Part shown: piece by piece, positions 36,261 to 44,110 of the stretch
How positions within the stretch are numbered: position 1 is the stretch's first letter
Layout of the letters: every line of letters starts with the position of its first letter
From: CAVTWS01 sp963738445
Lineage (GTDB): Bacteria; Actinomycetota; Acidimicrobiia; Acidimicrobiales; SHLQ01
Assembly: GCA_963738445.1 (NCBI GenBank)
Contig: CAVTWS010000004.1
Location: 62,001 to 126,000, forward strand
Reading direction: 5' to 3'
Length of the DNA: 64,000 nt
Notes under the pieces: generated by a model
What the model saw: only the letters and a program-made list of their open reading frames with translations
Told to the model about the DNA's origin: nothing
Databases searched by the model: none
Made by a program: the position numbers and the translations under genes

Positions 36261-37230
36261 ATGAGCGACTCCGTCCGTGACCTCATCATCATCGGTTCCG
36301 GCCCCGCCGGTCTGACCGCCGCCATCTACTCGGCGCCGCGCCAACCTGGCGCCCCTGATGCTCGAGGGCGAACCGTCCTCGACCAGCGACCAGCCCGGCG
36401 GCCAGCTCATGCTCACGACCGACGTCGAGAACTACCCCGGTTTCCCCGAGGGGATCATGGGCCCGGATCTGATGTCCAACTTCCGCGAGCAGGCGGTCCG
36501 ATTCGGGGCGGAGATCCTGACGGTGCGCGCCTCCCGGGTCGATTTCTCGGAACGACCGTTCCGGGTGTGGGTCGGCGATCCGTCGGCCGCCGAACCGACC
36601 TACCAGGCTCGCTCGGTGATCGTGGCCACCGGTGCGCAATCCCTGCTCCTCGGTGTGCCCGACGAGCAACGTCTCATCGGGCACGGGGTGTCGACCTGTG
36701 CCACCTGCGACGGCTTCTTCTTCCGGGGCCAACGGATCGCCGTGGTCGGAGGTGGGGATTCGGCGCTCGAGGAGGCCGGATTCCTCACCAAGTTCGCCGA
36801 CCAGGTGACCCTCGTACACCGGCGCGACGAGCTCCGGGCGTCGAAGATCATGCAGGACCGCGCCTTCGCCAACCCCAAGATCGACTTCGCCTGGAACAGC
36901 ACCGTCAAGGAGTTGGTCGGCACCGATTCCCTCAGCGGCGTGATCCTGGAGGACACCGTGACCGGGGCGACCCGGCCACTCGACGTGACCGGCCTGTTCG
37001 TCGCCATCGGGCACCGGCCCAACACCGACCTGTTCGTGGATCAACTGGCGCTCAAGGACAACGGATACCTGATCACCGAGCCCGGCTCCAGCCGCACCAA
37101 CGTCGACGGCGTCTTCGCCTGCGGCGACGTGCAGGATGACGTGTACCGTCAGGCCATCACCGCGGCCGGATCGGGTTGCCAGGCCGCGATCGATGCCGAA
37201 CGGTGGCTGGAAGCCCAGCACCACGGCTGA
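36261..37230 (+). pseudogene. trxB: Thioredoxin reductase, apparent frameshift near 36337
   Basis: NADPH-dependent flavoenzyme that reduces thioredoxin. The ATG at 36261 reads VRDLIIIGSGPAGLTAAIYSA (FAD loop) and then loses frame; the neighbouring frame resumes MLEGEPSSTSDQPGGQLMLTTDVENYPGFP and runs to 37230. An extra C at about 36337 (GCGCCGCG where GCGCGC would read ARANL) repairs it to about 322 residues, the usual size. All functional motifs are intact: CATC redox centre, GGGDSA NADPH loop, FACGDVQD. trxA follows 71 bases later. A single-base assembly error is the likeliest explanation, since trxB is normally essential. Confidence 0.9.
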
Positions 37231-37301
37231 TCGGGAATACTCCAAGCCTCTCGCCCATTGACACAGCGAGAGTACGAGGTCACCCCCAGGAGGGAACCAC
37301 C

Positions 37302-37628
37302 ATGGCCGGATCCATCACCACCCTGACCGAGTCGACGTTCGACGAGGTCGTCGGCAGCGCCACCGAACCGATCCTCGTCGACTTCTGGGCCGAATGGTGT
37401 GGCCCCTGCAAGGCGATCGCGCCGGTCCTGGAGGAGATCGCCACCGAGCAGGCCGGCAAGCTCCGGATCGCCAAGCTGAACGTCGACGACGCTCCGGAGA
37501 TCGCCCGCCGATTCCAGGTGATGAGCATCCCCACCATGATCGTCTTCAAGGACGGTGAAGCGGACTCCCGGATGGTCGGAGCCCGGGGCAAGGCGCAGAT
37601 GCTCGAGGCGCTCAGCGACTACCTCTGA
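37302..37628 (+). CDS. trxA: Thioredoxin
   Basis: A 108-residue thioredoxin that carries electrons from TrxB to disulfide substrates. Active site WCGPC lies near residues 31-35 in DFWAEWCGPCKAIAPVLEEIA, and SIPTMIVFKDG gives the cis-proline. The ATG at 37302 follows a strong AGGAGGG (37288-37294). The last two bases before the downstream repeat array form the end of this operon. In mycobacteria this is trxC, followed by cwlM; here an acyl-CoA ligase in the opposite direction comes next. Confidence 0.97.
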   Translation: MAGSITTLTESTFDEVVGSATEPILVDFWAEWCGPCKAIAPVLEEIATEQAGKLRIAKLNVDDAPEIARRFQVMSIPTMIVFKDGEADSRMVGARGKAQMLEALSDYL

Positions 37629-37634
37629 GCAGCA

Positions 37635-37709
37635 CCCGGCCGGAGGCCGTCAGCCGATACCCGGCCGGAGGCCGTCAGCCGATACCCGGCCGGAGGCCGT
37701 CAGCCGATA
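37635..37709. repeat. 25-bp tandem repeat, three copies, at the convergent trxA / acyl-CoA ligase ends
   Basis: Three head-to-tail copies of a 25-bp unit (37635-37659, 37660-37684, 37685-37709). The third copy includes the stop codon (37700-37702) and last codons of the acyl-CoA ligase, so the array copies that gene's 3' end. Each unit contains CGGCC-GGA-GGCCG, a short hairpin, and the array probably works as a bidirectional terminator. Confidence 0.85.
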
Positions 37710-39256
37710 CCGCGATCCTGATGCTCCCAGTACGGGGCTCGGAGTTCGCGCTTCAGCACCTTCATGGCGCCCGACAGAGGCAGCGGCTCGGAGCGGAACT
37801 CCACGCTCTTGGGCAACTTGTACCCGGCGATGAGCTCGCGGCTGTGGGCGAGGAGCTCGTCGACCGTGATCGTTGCGCCCTCGTGGAGCACCACGATCGC
37901 ATGCACCGCTTCTCCCCATTGCTCGTGAGGGATGCCGATGACGGCGGCCTGGAGCACAGCCGTGTGTGAGGACAGGGCGTTCTCGACCTCCACGCTGTAC
38001 ACGTTCTCGCCACCGGTCACGATCATGTCCTTGACCCGATCGACGAGGAACAGGTACCCGCCGTCGTCGAGGTATCCGGCATCGCCGGTGTGGTACCAGC
38101 CACCCCGGAACGCCTCGGCCGTGGCCTCGGGTTTGTTCCAGTATTCGATCATGAAGTTGCCGGCCCGGGCGCACACCTCACCGGGCTGGCCCCGCGGTAC
38201 CTCGTTGCCGTCCTCGTCCTGGATGGAGAGCACGACCCCGGGCACGGCGCGGCCGGCGGAACGGAGGAGCTCACCGCCCATCCTGTGCTCCTCGGGCCCG
38301 AGATACGTGAGCACCGCGGAGGCCTCGGTCATCCCGTAGGCCTGGAGGATGTCGCACTCGGGCAGGTCGACGAGCAGGCGCTCCAGCAACTCCTGGGGCA
38401 TGGGCGACGCACCGTAGGCGAGTTTCGTCAGCGAGGAGAGGCGTTCGGGCGAGTACGCCGGGTGGTTCACGGTGAGTCCGATCATGGTCGGCACCATCAC
38501 CGTCATGGTGGCGCCGTGGGTCTCGATGGCGTCGAGCACCGCACCCGGTTCGAACATGGGCACGAAGGTCGACGTTCCGCCCGCGGCGGGAACCGCGAGG
38601 ATCCCTCCCATCGAGGCGGCGTGGAACATCGGCGTCTGATTGAGGAACACCTCGCGGCTGTCGATCTGCCACAGCGCCCGGCCGTGGTACATGTTGAGCA
38701 TCTCCGCCCGCTGGTCGAGCAGCACGCCTTTCGGGAGACCGGTGGTGCCGCCCGTGTACATGAGCACGACGGGGCTGTCTTCTTCGGGCTCCGCCGGCAG
38801 ATCCGGATCGCCCGCGGCGACGAGGTCCTCGTAGCGGACGTCGTGGGGCACATCTCCGGCGCCGATCAGGACGACGGTGTCGATGTGGGTCTGGGACCTG
38901 ATGGCATCCACCATCGGAGCGAACACAGCATCGACCACGCACACCCGGGTGCCGGAGTCGGACAGGATGTAGGCGAGCTCGGCGGGCGCGAGTCGGAGGT
39001 TGAGCGGGTTGATGACGCCGCCGCCGAGGAACGCCGCGTGGTAGAGCTCGAGATAGGCCCGGCTGTTCAGGGCCATCACCGCGAAGCGGTCCGTGGCCGA
39101 GACTCCGAGCTCGGTCTGCAGCGCGTTCACCAGCCGGCTGGTGCGCTCGACGTGCAGCTCGAACGAATGCGCGGTGCCGGCGTCGATGAACGCCAGCTTG
39201 TCGGGAAACTGCTCCGCAGCGGGAAGCAGCTGGCGGCTGTAGATCAGTTCCTTCAT
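37700..39256 (-). CDS. Acyl-CoA synthetase (AMP-binding, class I adenylate-forming)
   Basis: A 518-residue ligase that activates a carboxylic acid, probably a medium/long-chain fatty acid, as acyl-AMP then acyl-CoA. Motifs: MYTGGTTGLPKGVLL (P-loop), LQAYGMTEASA, GGWYHTGDAGYLDDGGYLFLVDRVKDMIVTGGENVYSVEVE, and the C-terminal catalytic lysine near GAMKVLKREL. The ATG at 39256 begins MKELIYSRQLLPAAEQFPDKLAFIDAG. The chain-length specificity is not readable from sequence. It is convergent with trxA and divergent from the 144-residue lipoprotein gene. Confidence 0.9.
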   Translation of the reverse strand: MKELIYSRQLLPAAEQFPDKLAFIDAGTAHSFELHVERTSRLVNALQTELGVSATDRFAVMALNSRAYLELYHAAFLGGGVINPLNLRLAPAELAYILSDSGTRVCVVDAVFAPMVDAIRSQTHIDTVVLIGAGDVPHDVRYEDLVAAGDPDLPAEPEEDSPVVLMYTGGTTGLPKGVLLDQRAEMLNMYHGRALWQIDSREVFLNQTPMFHAASMGGILAVPAAGGTSTFVPMFEPGAVLDAIETHGATMTVMVPTMIGLTVNHPAYSPERLSSLTKLAYGASPMPQELLERLLVDLPECDILQAYGMTEASAVLTYLGPEEHRMGGELLRSAGRAVPGVVLSIQDEDGNEVPRGQPGEVCARAGNFMIEYWNKPEATAEAFRGGWYHTGDAGYLDDGGYLFLVDRVKDMIVTGGENVYSVEVENALSSHTAVLQAAVIGIPHEQWGEAVHAIVVLHEGATITVDELLAHSRELIAGYKLPKSVEFRSEPLPLSGAMKVLKRELRAPYWEHQDRGIG

Positions 39257-39327
39257 GTCGACCTCATTGCCTGACGTGACGGCTCGGCTGGCCGAGGGTT
39301 GGGGAGTGAAGCGGGTACAGTGCCGCC

Positions 39328-39762
39328 GTGCGACGACACCGTGCGGTGATGCTAGGCGTGTTGGCGATGATCGGCCTCGGGGTCGTTGCGTGCTCCGACG
39401 ATGACGGCGGATCCGGCGCTGTTCGCGGCTCGGTGACGGGGCGGGCGTGCACCACCGAGACCGACTGCACCGACCAGGCCGTGACGGGAGCCCAGATCGA
39501 GCTGCGGCCCGCAGGGTCGCCGGATGCCGAGCCGCGCCGCACGATCAGCGACAGTTCCGGGGAGTTCCGCATCGAGGTCGAACCCGGCGACTGGGTCCTC
39601 ACCGTGCCCGCCATCCCCGGCCTCGCCGCCTCCACCGCGCTACCGGTCACCGTGTCCGCCGGCTCGACCACCGATGTCCCGGTCGAGATGCGTGCCGAGA
39701 ACCCGGCCGAACCTCCAGCCGAACCTCCGGCCGAGACACCGGCCGAGATCCCGGCGGGATGA
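39328..39762 (+). CDS. Small lipoprotein with a carboxypeptidase-regulatory-like Ig domain
   Basis: A 144-residue protein with an N-terminal lipobox (GVVAC, Cys22) and a single beta-sandwich (about residues 32-125: GSVTGRACTTETDCTDQAVTGAQIELRPAGS, GEFRIEVEPGDWVLTVPAIPG) like carboxypeptidase-regulatory domains, then a Pro-Ala-Glu tail. The GTG start at 39328 is the natural one. The stop overlaps the CoA-transferase start (ATGA), so the two are coupled although their roles look unrelated. Function unknown. Confidence 0.78.
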   Translation: MRRHRAVMLGVLAMIGLGVVACSDDDGGSGAVRGSVTGRACTTETDCTDQAVTGAQIELRPAGSPDAEPRRTISDSSGEFRIEVEPGDWVLTVPAIPGLAASTALPVTVSAGSTTDVPVEMRAENPAEPPAEPPAETPAEIPAG

Positions 39763-41069
39763 GCACCACGTCGCCGGCGACACGCTCGCTCCTGGATGCG
39801 GCGGGCCTGATCCGACCGACCGACTCGCTCGGTGTCGGCCTCGGGCCCGCGCAACCCACCGGATTCCTCCACACGCTCGGCGATCGCGACGACTACGTCG
39901 ACCTGACGATCTTCTCGGCCTTGATGGTCGACCTGTTCGCGGTGCTGACCAAGCCGGGCGTGAGGTGCCTCAGCGGGTTCTTCGGGCCGGCCGAGCGCTT
40001 CCTCCGCGACTCGGGCGCCGCGATCGAGTTCGTGCCGGCTGATTTCCGAAGGTTCGGGCCGGTGATCGAGGCCCTCGCCCCGCGGGTGATGGCGACCGCG
40101 GCGGCGCCTCCGGATGCGGACGGGTGGTGCAGCCTGTCGCTCCACGCCGGCGCCACTGTCGAGGCGCTCCATCGCTGCGGCGCCGACCCCGAGCGGCTCC
40201 TGCTGGTCGAGACCAACCCCAACCTGCCCCGTACCTTGGGGCTGCCACCGGAACATGGTCACGCGCTTCACCTCGACGAGATCGACGTGCTGGTGGAGAG
40301 CGACCGCCCGGCGTTCATCCTCCCCGACGCCGAGGCGACCGATGTCGAGCGCGCCATCGCCGCCCACGTCGGCGCGTACATCTCCGACGGCTGCACCTTG
40401 CAGACCGGGATCGGGGGCATCCCCAACACCGTCGCCCGCATGCTGGCCGCGGGCGCCGGGGGCGACTACGGCATCCATTCGGAGATGTTCACCACGGGGC
40501 TCATGCATCTCCAGCGCGCCGGCAAGGTGACCAACCGCAAGGGCGTGTTCGACGGCTTCTCCGTGTGCACCTTCGCGGCGGGGACCGCCGAGCTGTACCA
40601 GTGGCTCGACAACAACGTCGACGTCCGATTCCTCCCCGTCGACATCGTCAACTCACCCGAGCTGATCGCACGGAATCGGAAGATGGTGACCATCAACGGG
40701 GCCCTCTCGATCGACCTGTCCGGTCAGGTCACTGCCGACACCGTCGGGGGCAAGCAGTTCTCCGGTGTCGGCGGCCACGAGGACTTCGTGTCCGGCGCCG
40801 GGCTCCAGCTCGAGGACCGCTCGCTCATCTGCTTGCCGTCGACCGTCAGCATCGACGGACAGGTCCTGTCGCGCATCGTCCCGGAACTGGCGCGCGGGTC
40901 CATCGTCAGCACGCCTCGCCATCAGGTCGACGTGATCGTCACCGAGCACGGCGCCGCCGAGTTGCGCGGGCGCACCATCCGGCAGCGGGCCCGGGCCATG
41001 GCGTCGATCGCTCACCCCGACTTCCGAGACGAGTTGACCGAAGCCGCCGAGCGCTGGCCGATCGACTGA
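39759..41069 (+). CDS. Acetyl-CoA hydrolase/transferase family (4-hydroxybutyrate CoA-transferase-like)
   Basis: A 436-residue family I CoA-transferase. The likely active-site glutamate is in GDYGIHSEMFTTGLMHL (about residue 240), with GIGGIPNTVARML before it and GGKQFSGVGGHEDFVSGAGL and IIVTEHGAAELRG-type segments after. Such enzymes move CoA between acetyl-CoA or another acyl-CoA and an acid such as 4-hydroxybutyrate, succinate or butyrate. The ATG overlaps the lipoprotein stop by four bases. The acceptor acid is unknown. Confidence 0.86.
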   Translation: MSTTSPATRSLLDAAGLIRPTDSLGVGLGPAQPTGFLHTLGDRDDYVDLTIFSALMVDLFAVLTKPGVRCLSGFFGPAERFLRDSGAAIEFVPADFRRFGPVIEALAPRVMATAAAPPDADGWCSLSLHAGATVEALHRCGADPERLLLVETNPNLPRTLGLPPEHGHALHLDEIDVLVESDRPAFILPDAEATDVERAIAAHVGAYISDGCTLQTGIGGIPNTVARMLAAGAGGDYGIHSEMFTTGLMHLQRAGKVTNRKGVFDGFSVCTFAAGTAELYQWLDNNVDVRFLPVDIVNSPELIARNRKMVTINGALSIDLSGQVTADTVGGKQFSGVGGHEDFVSGAGLQLEDRSLICLPSTVSIDGQVLSRIVPELARGSIVSTPRHQVDVIVTEHGAAELRGRTIRQRARAMASIAHPDFRDELTEAAERWPID

Positions 41070-41121
41070 CCGATGGCTGCGCCCGACCGAGCCCACGCCC
41101 GAACTTCACGCCTGACCCACG

Positions 41122-41760
41122 ATGCGCCCAGCCAGGATGCGTGACGTGACCGACCCGCCCGCCGAGCCACCCCCGTCGCGCTGGCTGGGGACCGACGCTC
41201 CCCGCGGCGACGCCTACGACGCCCGTTGGGACGCACTCGCCGCTTCCGGCGTCGACCCCCACGGCGAGGTCGCGTTCGTGCAACGGTTCCAACCCGGAGC
41301 GGTTCTCGACGCCGGTTGCGGCACCGGTCGGGTCGCTTGCGAGCTGGCGCGGCGCGGCATCGATTCCGTCGGGGTCGACATCGATCCCCGGATGCTCGAA
41401 ACGGCCCGGACCAAGGCGCCCGAGCTCGAATGGCACCTCGTCGATCTCGCCGCGCTCGACCTGCGCACTCCCCAGGGTTCGCGCCGCACCTTCGACCTGG
41501 TCGTCGCCGCGGGGAACGTGATGATCTTCCTCGCTCCGGGCACCGGAGCCGCCGTCGTCGCCCGCCTCGCCGACCACGTGCCCCCCGGCGGGCGATTGAT
41601 CGCCGGCTTCCAGCTTGGGCGCACGGTGACGGTCGACGACTACGACCGGTGGGCGGAGGCGGCGGGGATGGAGCTCGAACAGCGGTTCAGCACGTGGGAC
41701 GCCGATCCCTTCGTCGCCCCGGGCGAGTACGCGGTCAGCGTGCATCGGCGGATGAGATGA
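41122..41760 (+). CDS. Class I SAM-dependent methyltransferase
   Basis: A 212-residue Rossmann methyltransferase: SAM motif AVLDAGCGTGRVACELARRGIDSVGVDIDPRMLETA (about residues 60-94), then EWHLVDLAALDL and VVAAGNVMIFLAPGTGAAVV. The ATG at 41122 is used; an ATG at 41137 is equally good. The stop overlaps the next gene (ATGA). The substrate is unknown; the methyltransferase sits between a CoA-transferase and a membrane protein that do not reveal it. Confidence 0.82.
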   Translation: MRPARMRDVTDPPAEPPPSRWLGTDAPRGDAYDARWDALAASGVDPHGEVAFVQRFQPGAVLDAGCGTGRVACELARRGIDSVGVDIDPRMLETARTKAPELEWHLVDLAALDLRTPQGSRRTFDLVVAAGNVMIFLAPGTGAAVVARLADHVPPGGRLIAGFQLGRTVTVDDYDRWAEAAGMELEQRFSTWDADPFVAPGEYAVSVHRRMR

Positions 41761-42581
41761 CCGACGACGAGCCCGAGGACGAGATGGCCGAACACCCACA
41801 CGAGGGTGGCCCACCCCCACCCCTACCCCCGCGCCTGTCGCCGTGGTTGGCCGGGGCGATCGGCATGGCGCTCGGCATCGTCATCGCCACGGTCATGTGC
41901 GTGGTGACCGACGAGGACCCGCCGGCGGTAGGGGCCGGGGCGACGAATGGCGACAGCACCGTGGTCGTGCCGACGACGACTACGGCCGATCCGGGAGCAG
42001 CGAGCGAACAGGCGGTCCTCGTCGACGCCTTCCTCGACGCCTGGTTCCACTACCGCACGAGCGACCTGTCGATCGAGTGGGCCTTCGAACGTCGGCGAGA
42101 CGACGGTGAGGTGCTGGCATCGCCGGCGGTGCTCGTGCAACGCCCGCCGGACCGCCTGTACGGATTGCTGGGTTCGGTCAGCGGCACCTACCAGGGCACG
42201 TTGGTCAACTGCGACGCGCTCAGCGACGAACGCCGATGCTTCGAGAGCGCGACGAGCGCCGACTACCTCGATCAGATGCGGACGGAGCAGGGCACCCGCT
42301 CAACGTTCTTCCTGGGCCAGCCGCCGCTCTACCAGCTGGCCGCCGCGGGCGCGGGCTGCTTCGACGTCACCTCGGTGGGCGCCGCGAGCTTCCTCCCGTG
42401 GGGCGAATCCGCGCAGTTCTGCTTCGATCCCGCCACCGGGGCCTTGACCTCGTCGACGATCGACTACGGCGCTCTCGTCGAGTCCTTCCAGGCGCTGAGT
42501 GTGTCGGCCGACGTCACCGAGGACCAGTTCAACGCGCTGCTGGCCACCGAAGAGGCCGCCACCACCGGGCCACCGAGCTGA
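41757..42581 (+). CDS. Single-pass membrane protein, function unknown
   Basis: A 274-residue protein with a proline-rich cytoplasmic start, one transmembrane helix (about residues 30-50, WLAGAIGMALGIVIATVMCVV), a Thr-rich linker (60-80) and an extracytoplasmic domain (about 85-265) with four cysteines, likely two disulfides. I do not recognise the domain, which includes WFHYRTSDLSIEWAFERRR and FLPWGESAQFCFDPATGAL. The pattern recalls actinobacterial LppX-like or lipoprotein-carrier domains only in a general way. The ATG overlaps the methyltransferase stop. Confidence 0.75.
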   Translation: MTDDEPEDEMAEHPHEGGPPPPLPPRLSPWLAGAIGMALGIVIATVMCVVTDEDPPAVGAGATNGDSTVVVPTTTTADPGAASEQAVLVDAFLDAWFHYRTSDLSIEWAFERRRDDGEVLASPAVLVQRPPDRLYGLLGSVSGTYQGTLVNCDALSDERRCFESATSADYLDQMRTEQGTRSTFFLGQPPLYQLAAAGAGCFDVTSVGAASFLPWGESAQFCFDPATGALTSSTIDYGALVESFQALSVSADVTEDQFNALLATEEAATTGPPS

Positions 42582-42589
42582 GGTTCGCC

Positions 42590-43987
42590 TCAACCGGTGG
42601 CGGCGCGGTCGCGGCCGGACTCGGCCCACGCCGTGTACCCGCCGAGCACGTCGCTCACATCGGCGAAGCCAAGGGCCCGCAAGAGGCTGGCGGCGATCGA
42701 CGACCGGTACCCGCCGGCGCAGAACACGACCGTGGGTAGGGCTCGATCGAGTTCGACCGTCCGGTTGAGCAAGGTGGCCAACTCGATGGTGACCGCGCCC
42801 GGAATTGAGCCGAGCGAGAACTCGCCCGGGCCGCGGACGTCGACGAGCTGCAGGCCCTCGACCGTGGCCCGGCGATCGTCGAGCTCGGCCACAGTCAGTC
42901 GCGACGCCCGACCGGTGGCTTCGGGGTGGGCCGCCATCGTGGCCCGGGGCTGATCGACGACACCCACGACCGCGTCGAAACCGATGCGGGCCAACCGCAC
43001 CCGGGCTTCGTGCTCGAACCCGGGGTCGGTCACCAGCACGATCGGCGTACCGGGCCGCACGACCTCGCCCGCGTACTCCGCGAATCGGCCGCCGAGACCG
43101 ACATTGACCGACCCGACGAGGTGACCGGCGGCGAAGTCGGCCGAGTCACGGGTGTCGATGATCGCGGCGCCACCGTCGTGAGCCGATCTCACCTCGTCGA
43201 AGGTCAGGCGTCGCTCGACGGCGTCCTCGTCGAGCGTTTCGTGCGTGACCCGATTCTGGGTTGCCGCGTACAGGAAGTAGCCGGGAGCGGCCGCTTGCCC
43301 CTGGGTCACGACCTCGACGAACGCGTCCTCCGACATCGGCTGGAGGGCGTAGTTGGTGCGCCGTTGCTCGCCGATCGTGCTGACGGTCTCGGTGGAGAGG
43401 TTCTTGCCGCAGGCCGAGCCGGCGCCGTGCGCCGGGTACACCTTCGTGTCGTCGGGGAGCACCAACAGCTTCTCGTGGAGCGAATGGTAGAGCTGGCGAC
43501 CGAGATCATCGGGCTCGAAACCGACGGCGCTCAGCAGGTCCGGTCGGCCGACATCGCCGATGAACAACGTGTCGCCGGTCAGCACGCTGTGGGGGACCAC
43601 ATCGGTGGCTCGCTCCCAGACCACGACGCTGATCGATTCCGGGGTGTGGCCCGGCGTGGCCCGGATCTCCAGCTGCACCTCGCCGAGGTCGATGCGTTCG
43701 CCGTCGGAGCAGGTCACGATGGGGAACTCGACCCGGCCTTCGGCCGCAGCTCCGAACACGATGACGGCGCCGGTGGACTCGGCGAGCTCCAGGTGGCCCG
43801 ACAGGAAATCGGCGTGGAAATGGGTCTCGATGACATGGGTGATGCGAAGCCCGTGGCGGGCCGCATCGGCCAGGTACTTCGACACATCGCGCTGCGGATC
43901 GACCACCACGGCGCGCCCGGATCGGGCATCGCCGACGAGGTAGGACGCGTGTGAGAGGCAGTCGAGGTAGTACTGCTCGAAGATCAT
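42590..43987 (-). CDS. Persulfide dioxygenase-sulfurtransferase: MBL-fold hydrolase fused to two rhodanese domains
   Basis: A 465-residue fusion. N-terminal metallo-beta-lactamase domain (about 1-245) with THFHAD (His56, His58, Asp60) and His65, ETHE1-type, which oxidises glutathione/other persulfide to sulfite. Then two rhodanese domains: the first (about 260-350) lacks the catalytic cysteine (IVLVTDPGFE at that spot), the second (about 370-460) keeps it (Cys423 in CAGGYRS) and can move sulfane sulfur. The layout matches CstB-type enzymes that clear persulfides in Staphylococcus. The ATG at 43987; a CsoR/CstR-like palindrome lies 39-55 bases upstream, as expected for persulfide regulation. 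In actinobacteria the thiol would be mycothiol or coenzyme A, which I infer. Confidence 0.87.
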   Translation of the reverse strand: MIFEQYYLDCLSHASYLVGDARSGRAVVVDPQRDVSKYLADAARHGLRITHVIETHFHADFLSGHLELAESTGAVIVFGAAAEGRVEFPIVTCSDGERIDLGEVQLEIRATPGHTPESISVVVWERATDVVPHSVLTGDTLFIGDVGRPDLLSAVGFEPDDLGRQLYHSLHEKLLVLPDDTKVYPAHGAGSACGKNLSTETVSTIGEQRRTNYALQPMSEDAFVEVVTQGQAAAPGYFLYAATQNRVTHETLDEDAVERRLTFDEVRSAHDGGAAIIDTRDSADFAAGHLVGSVNVGLGGRFAEYAGEVVRPGTPIVLVTDPGFEHEARVRLARIGFDAVVGVVDQPRATMAAHPEATGRASRLTVAELDDRRATVEGLQLVDVRGPGEFSLGSIPGAVTIELATLLNRTVELDRALPTVVFCAGGYRSSIAASLLRALGFADVSDVLGGYTAWAESGRDRAATG

Positions 43988-44025
43988 GATGACGTCTCCC
44001 GTCAGGCCGGATGAACCTTGTCAAT

Positions 44026-44042
44026 GTACCCCCGGGGGGTAC
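44026..44042. promoter_or_regulatory. CsoR/CstR-family-like operator (GTACCCCC-G-GGGGGTAC type)
   Basis: An inverted repeat GTACCCCC / GGGGGGTAC at 44026-44042 lies between the persulfide dioxygenase gene (start 43987, minus) and the LLM oxidoreductase (start 44111, plus). TACCC-GGGTA G-tracts are the recognised site type for CsoR-family repressors, including the persulfide sensor CstR that controls such dioxygenase-rhodanese genes. The regulator itself is not in the window. Confidence 0.6.
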
Positions 44043-44110
44043 CATCGGCAACCGAATATCCGAATGTACGGAGTTTTAACTCGTGGCGCCGCCCCCGGCA
44101 GGATGGACTC

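Noticed and set aside
36330..36345. Programmed ribosomal frameshift in trxB
   Set aside because: No slippery heptamer or downstream structure like known sites, and trxB is not a known frameshifted gene; indel error fits better.
36261..37139. Separate 292-residue protein starting at the trxB ATG
   Set aside because: After the FAD loop this frame has no thioredoxin reductase similarity; the true continuation is in the next frame.
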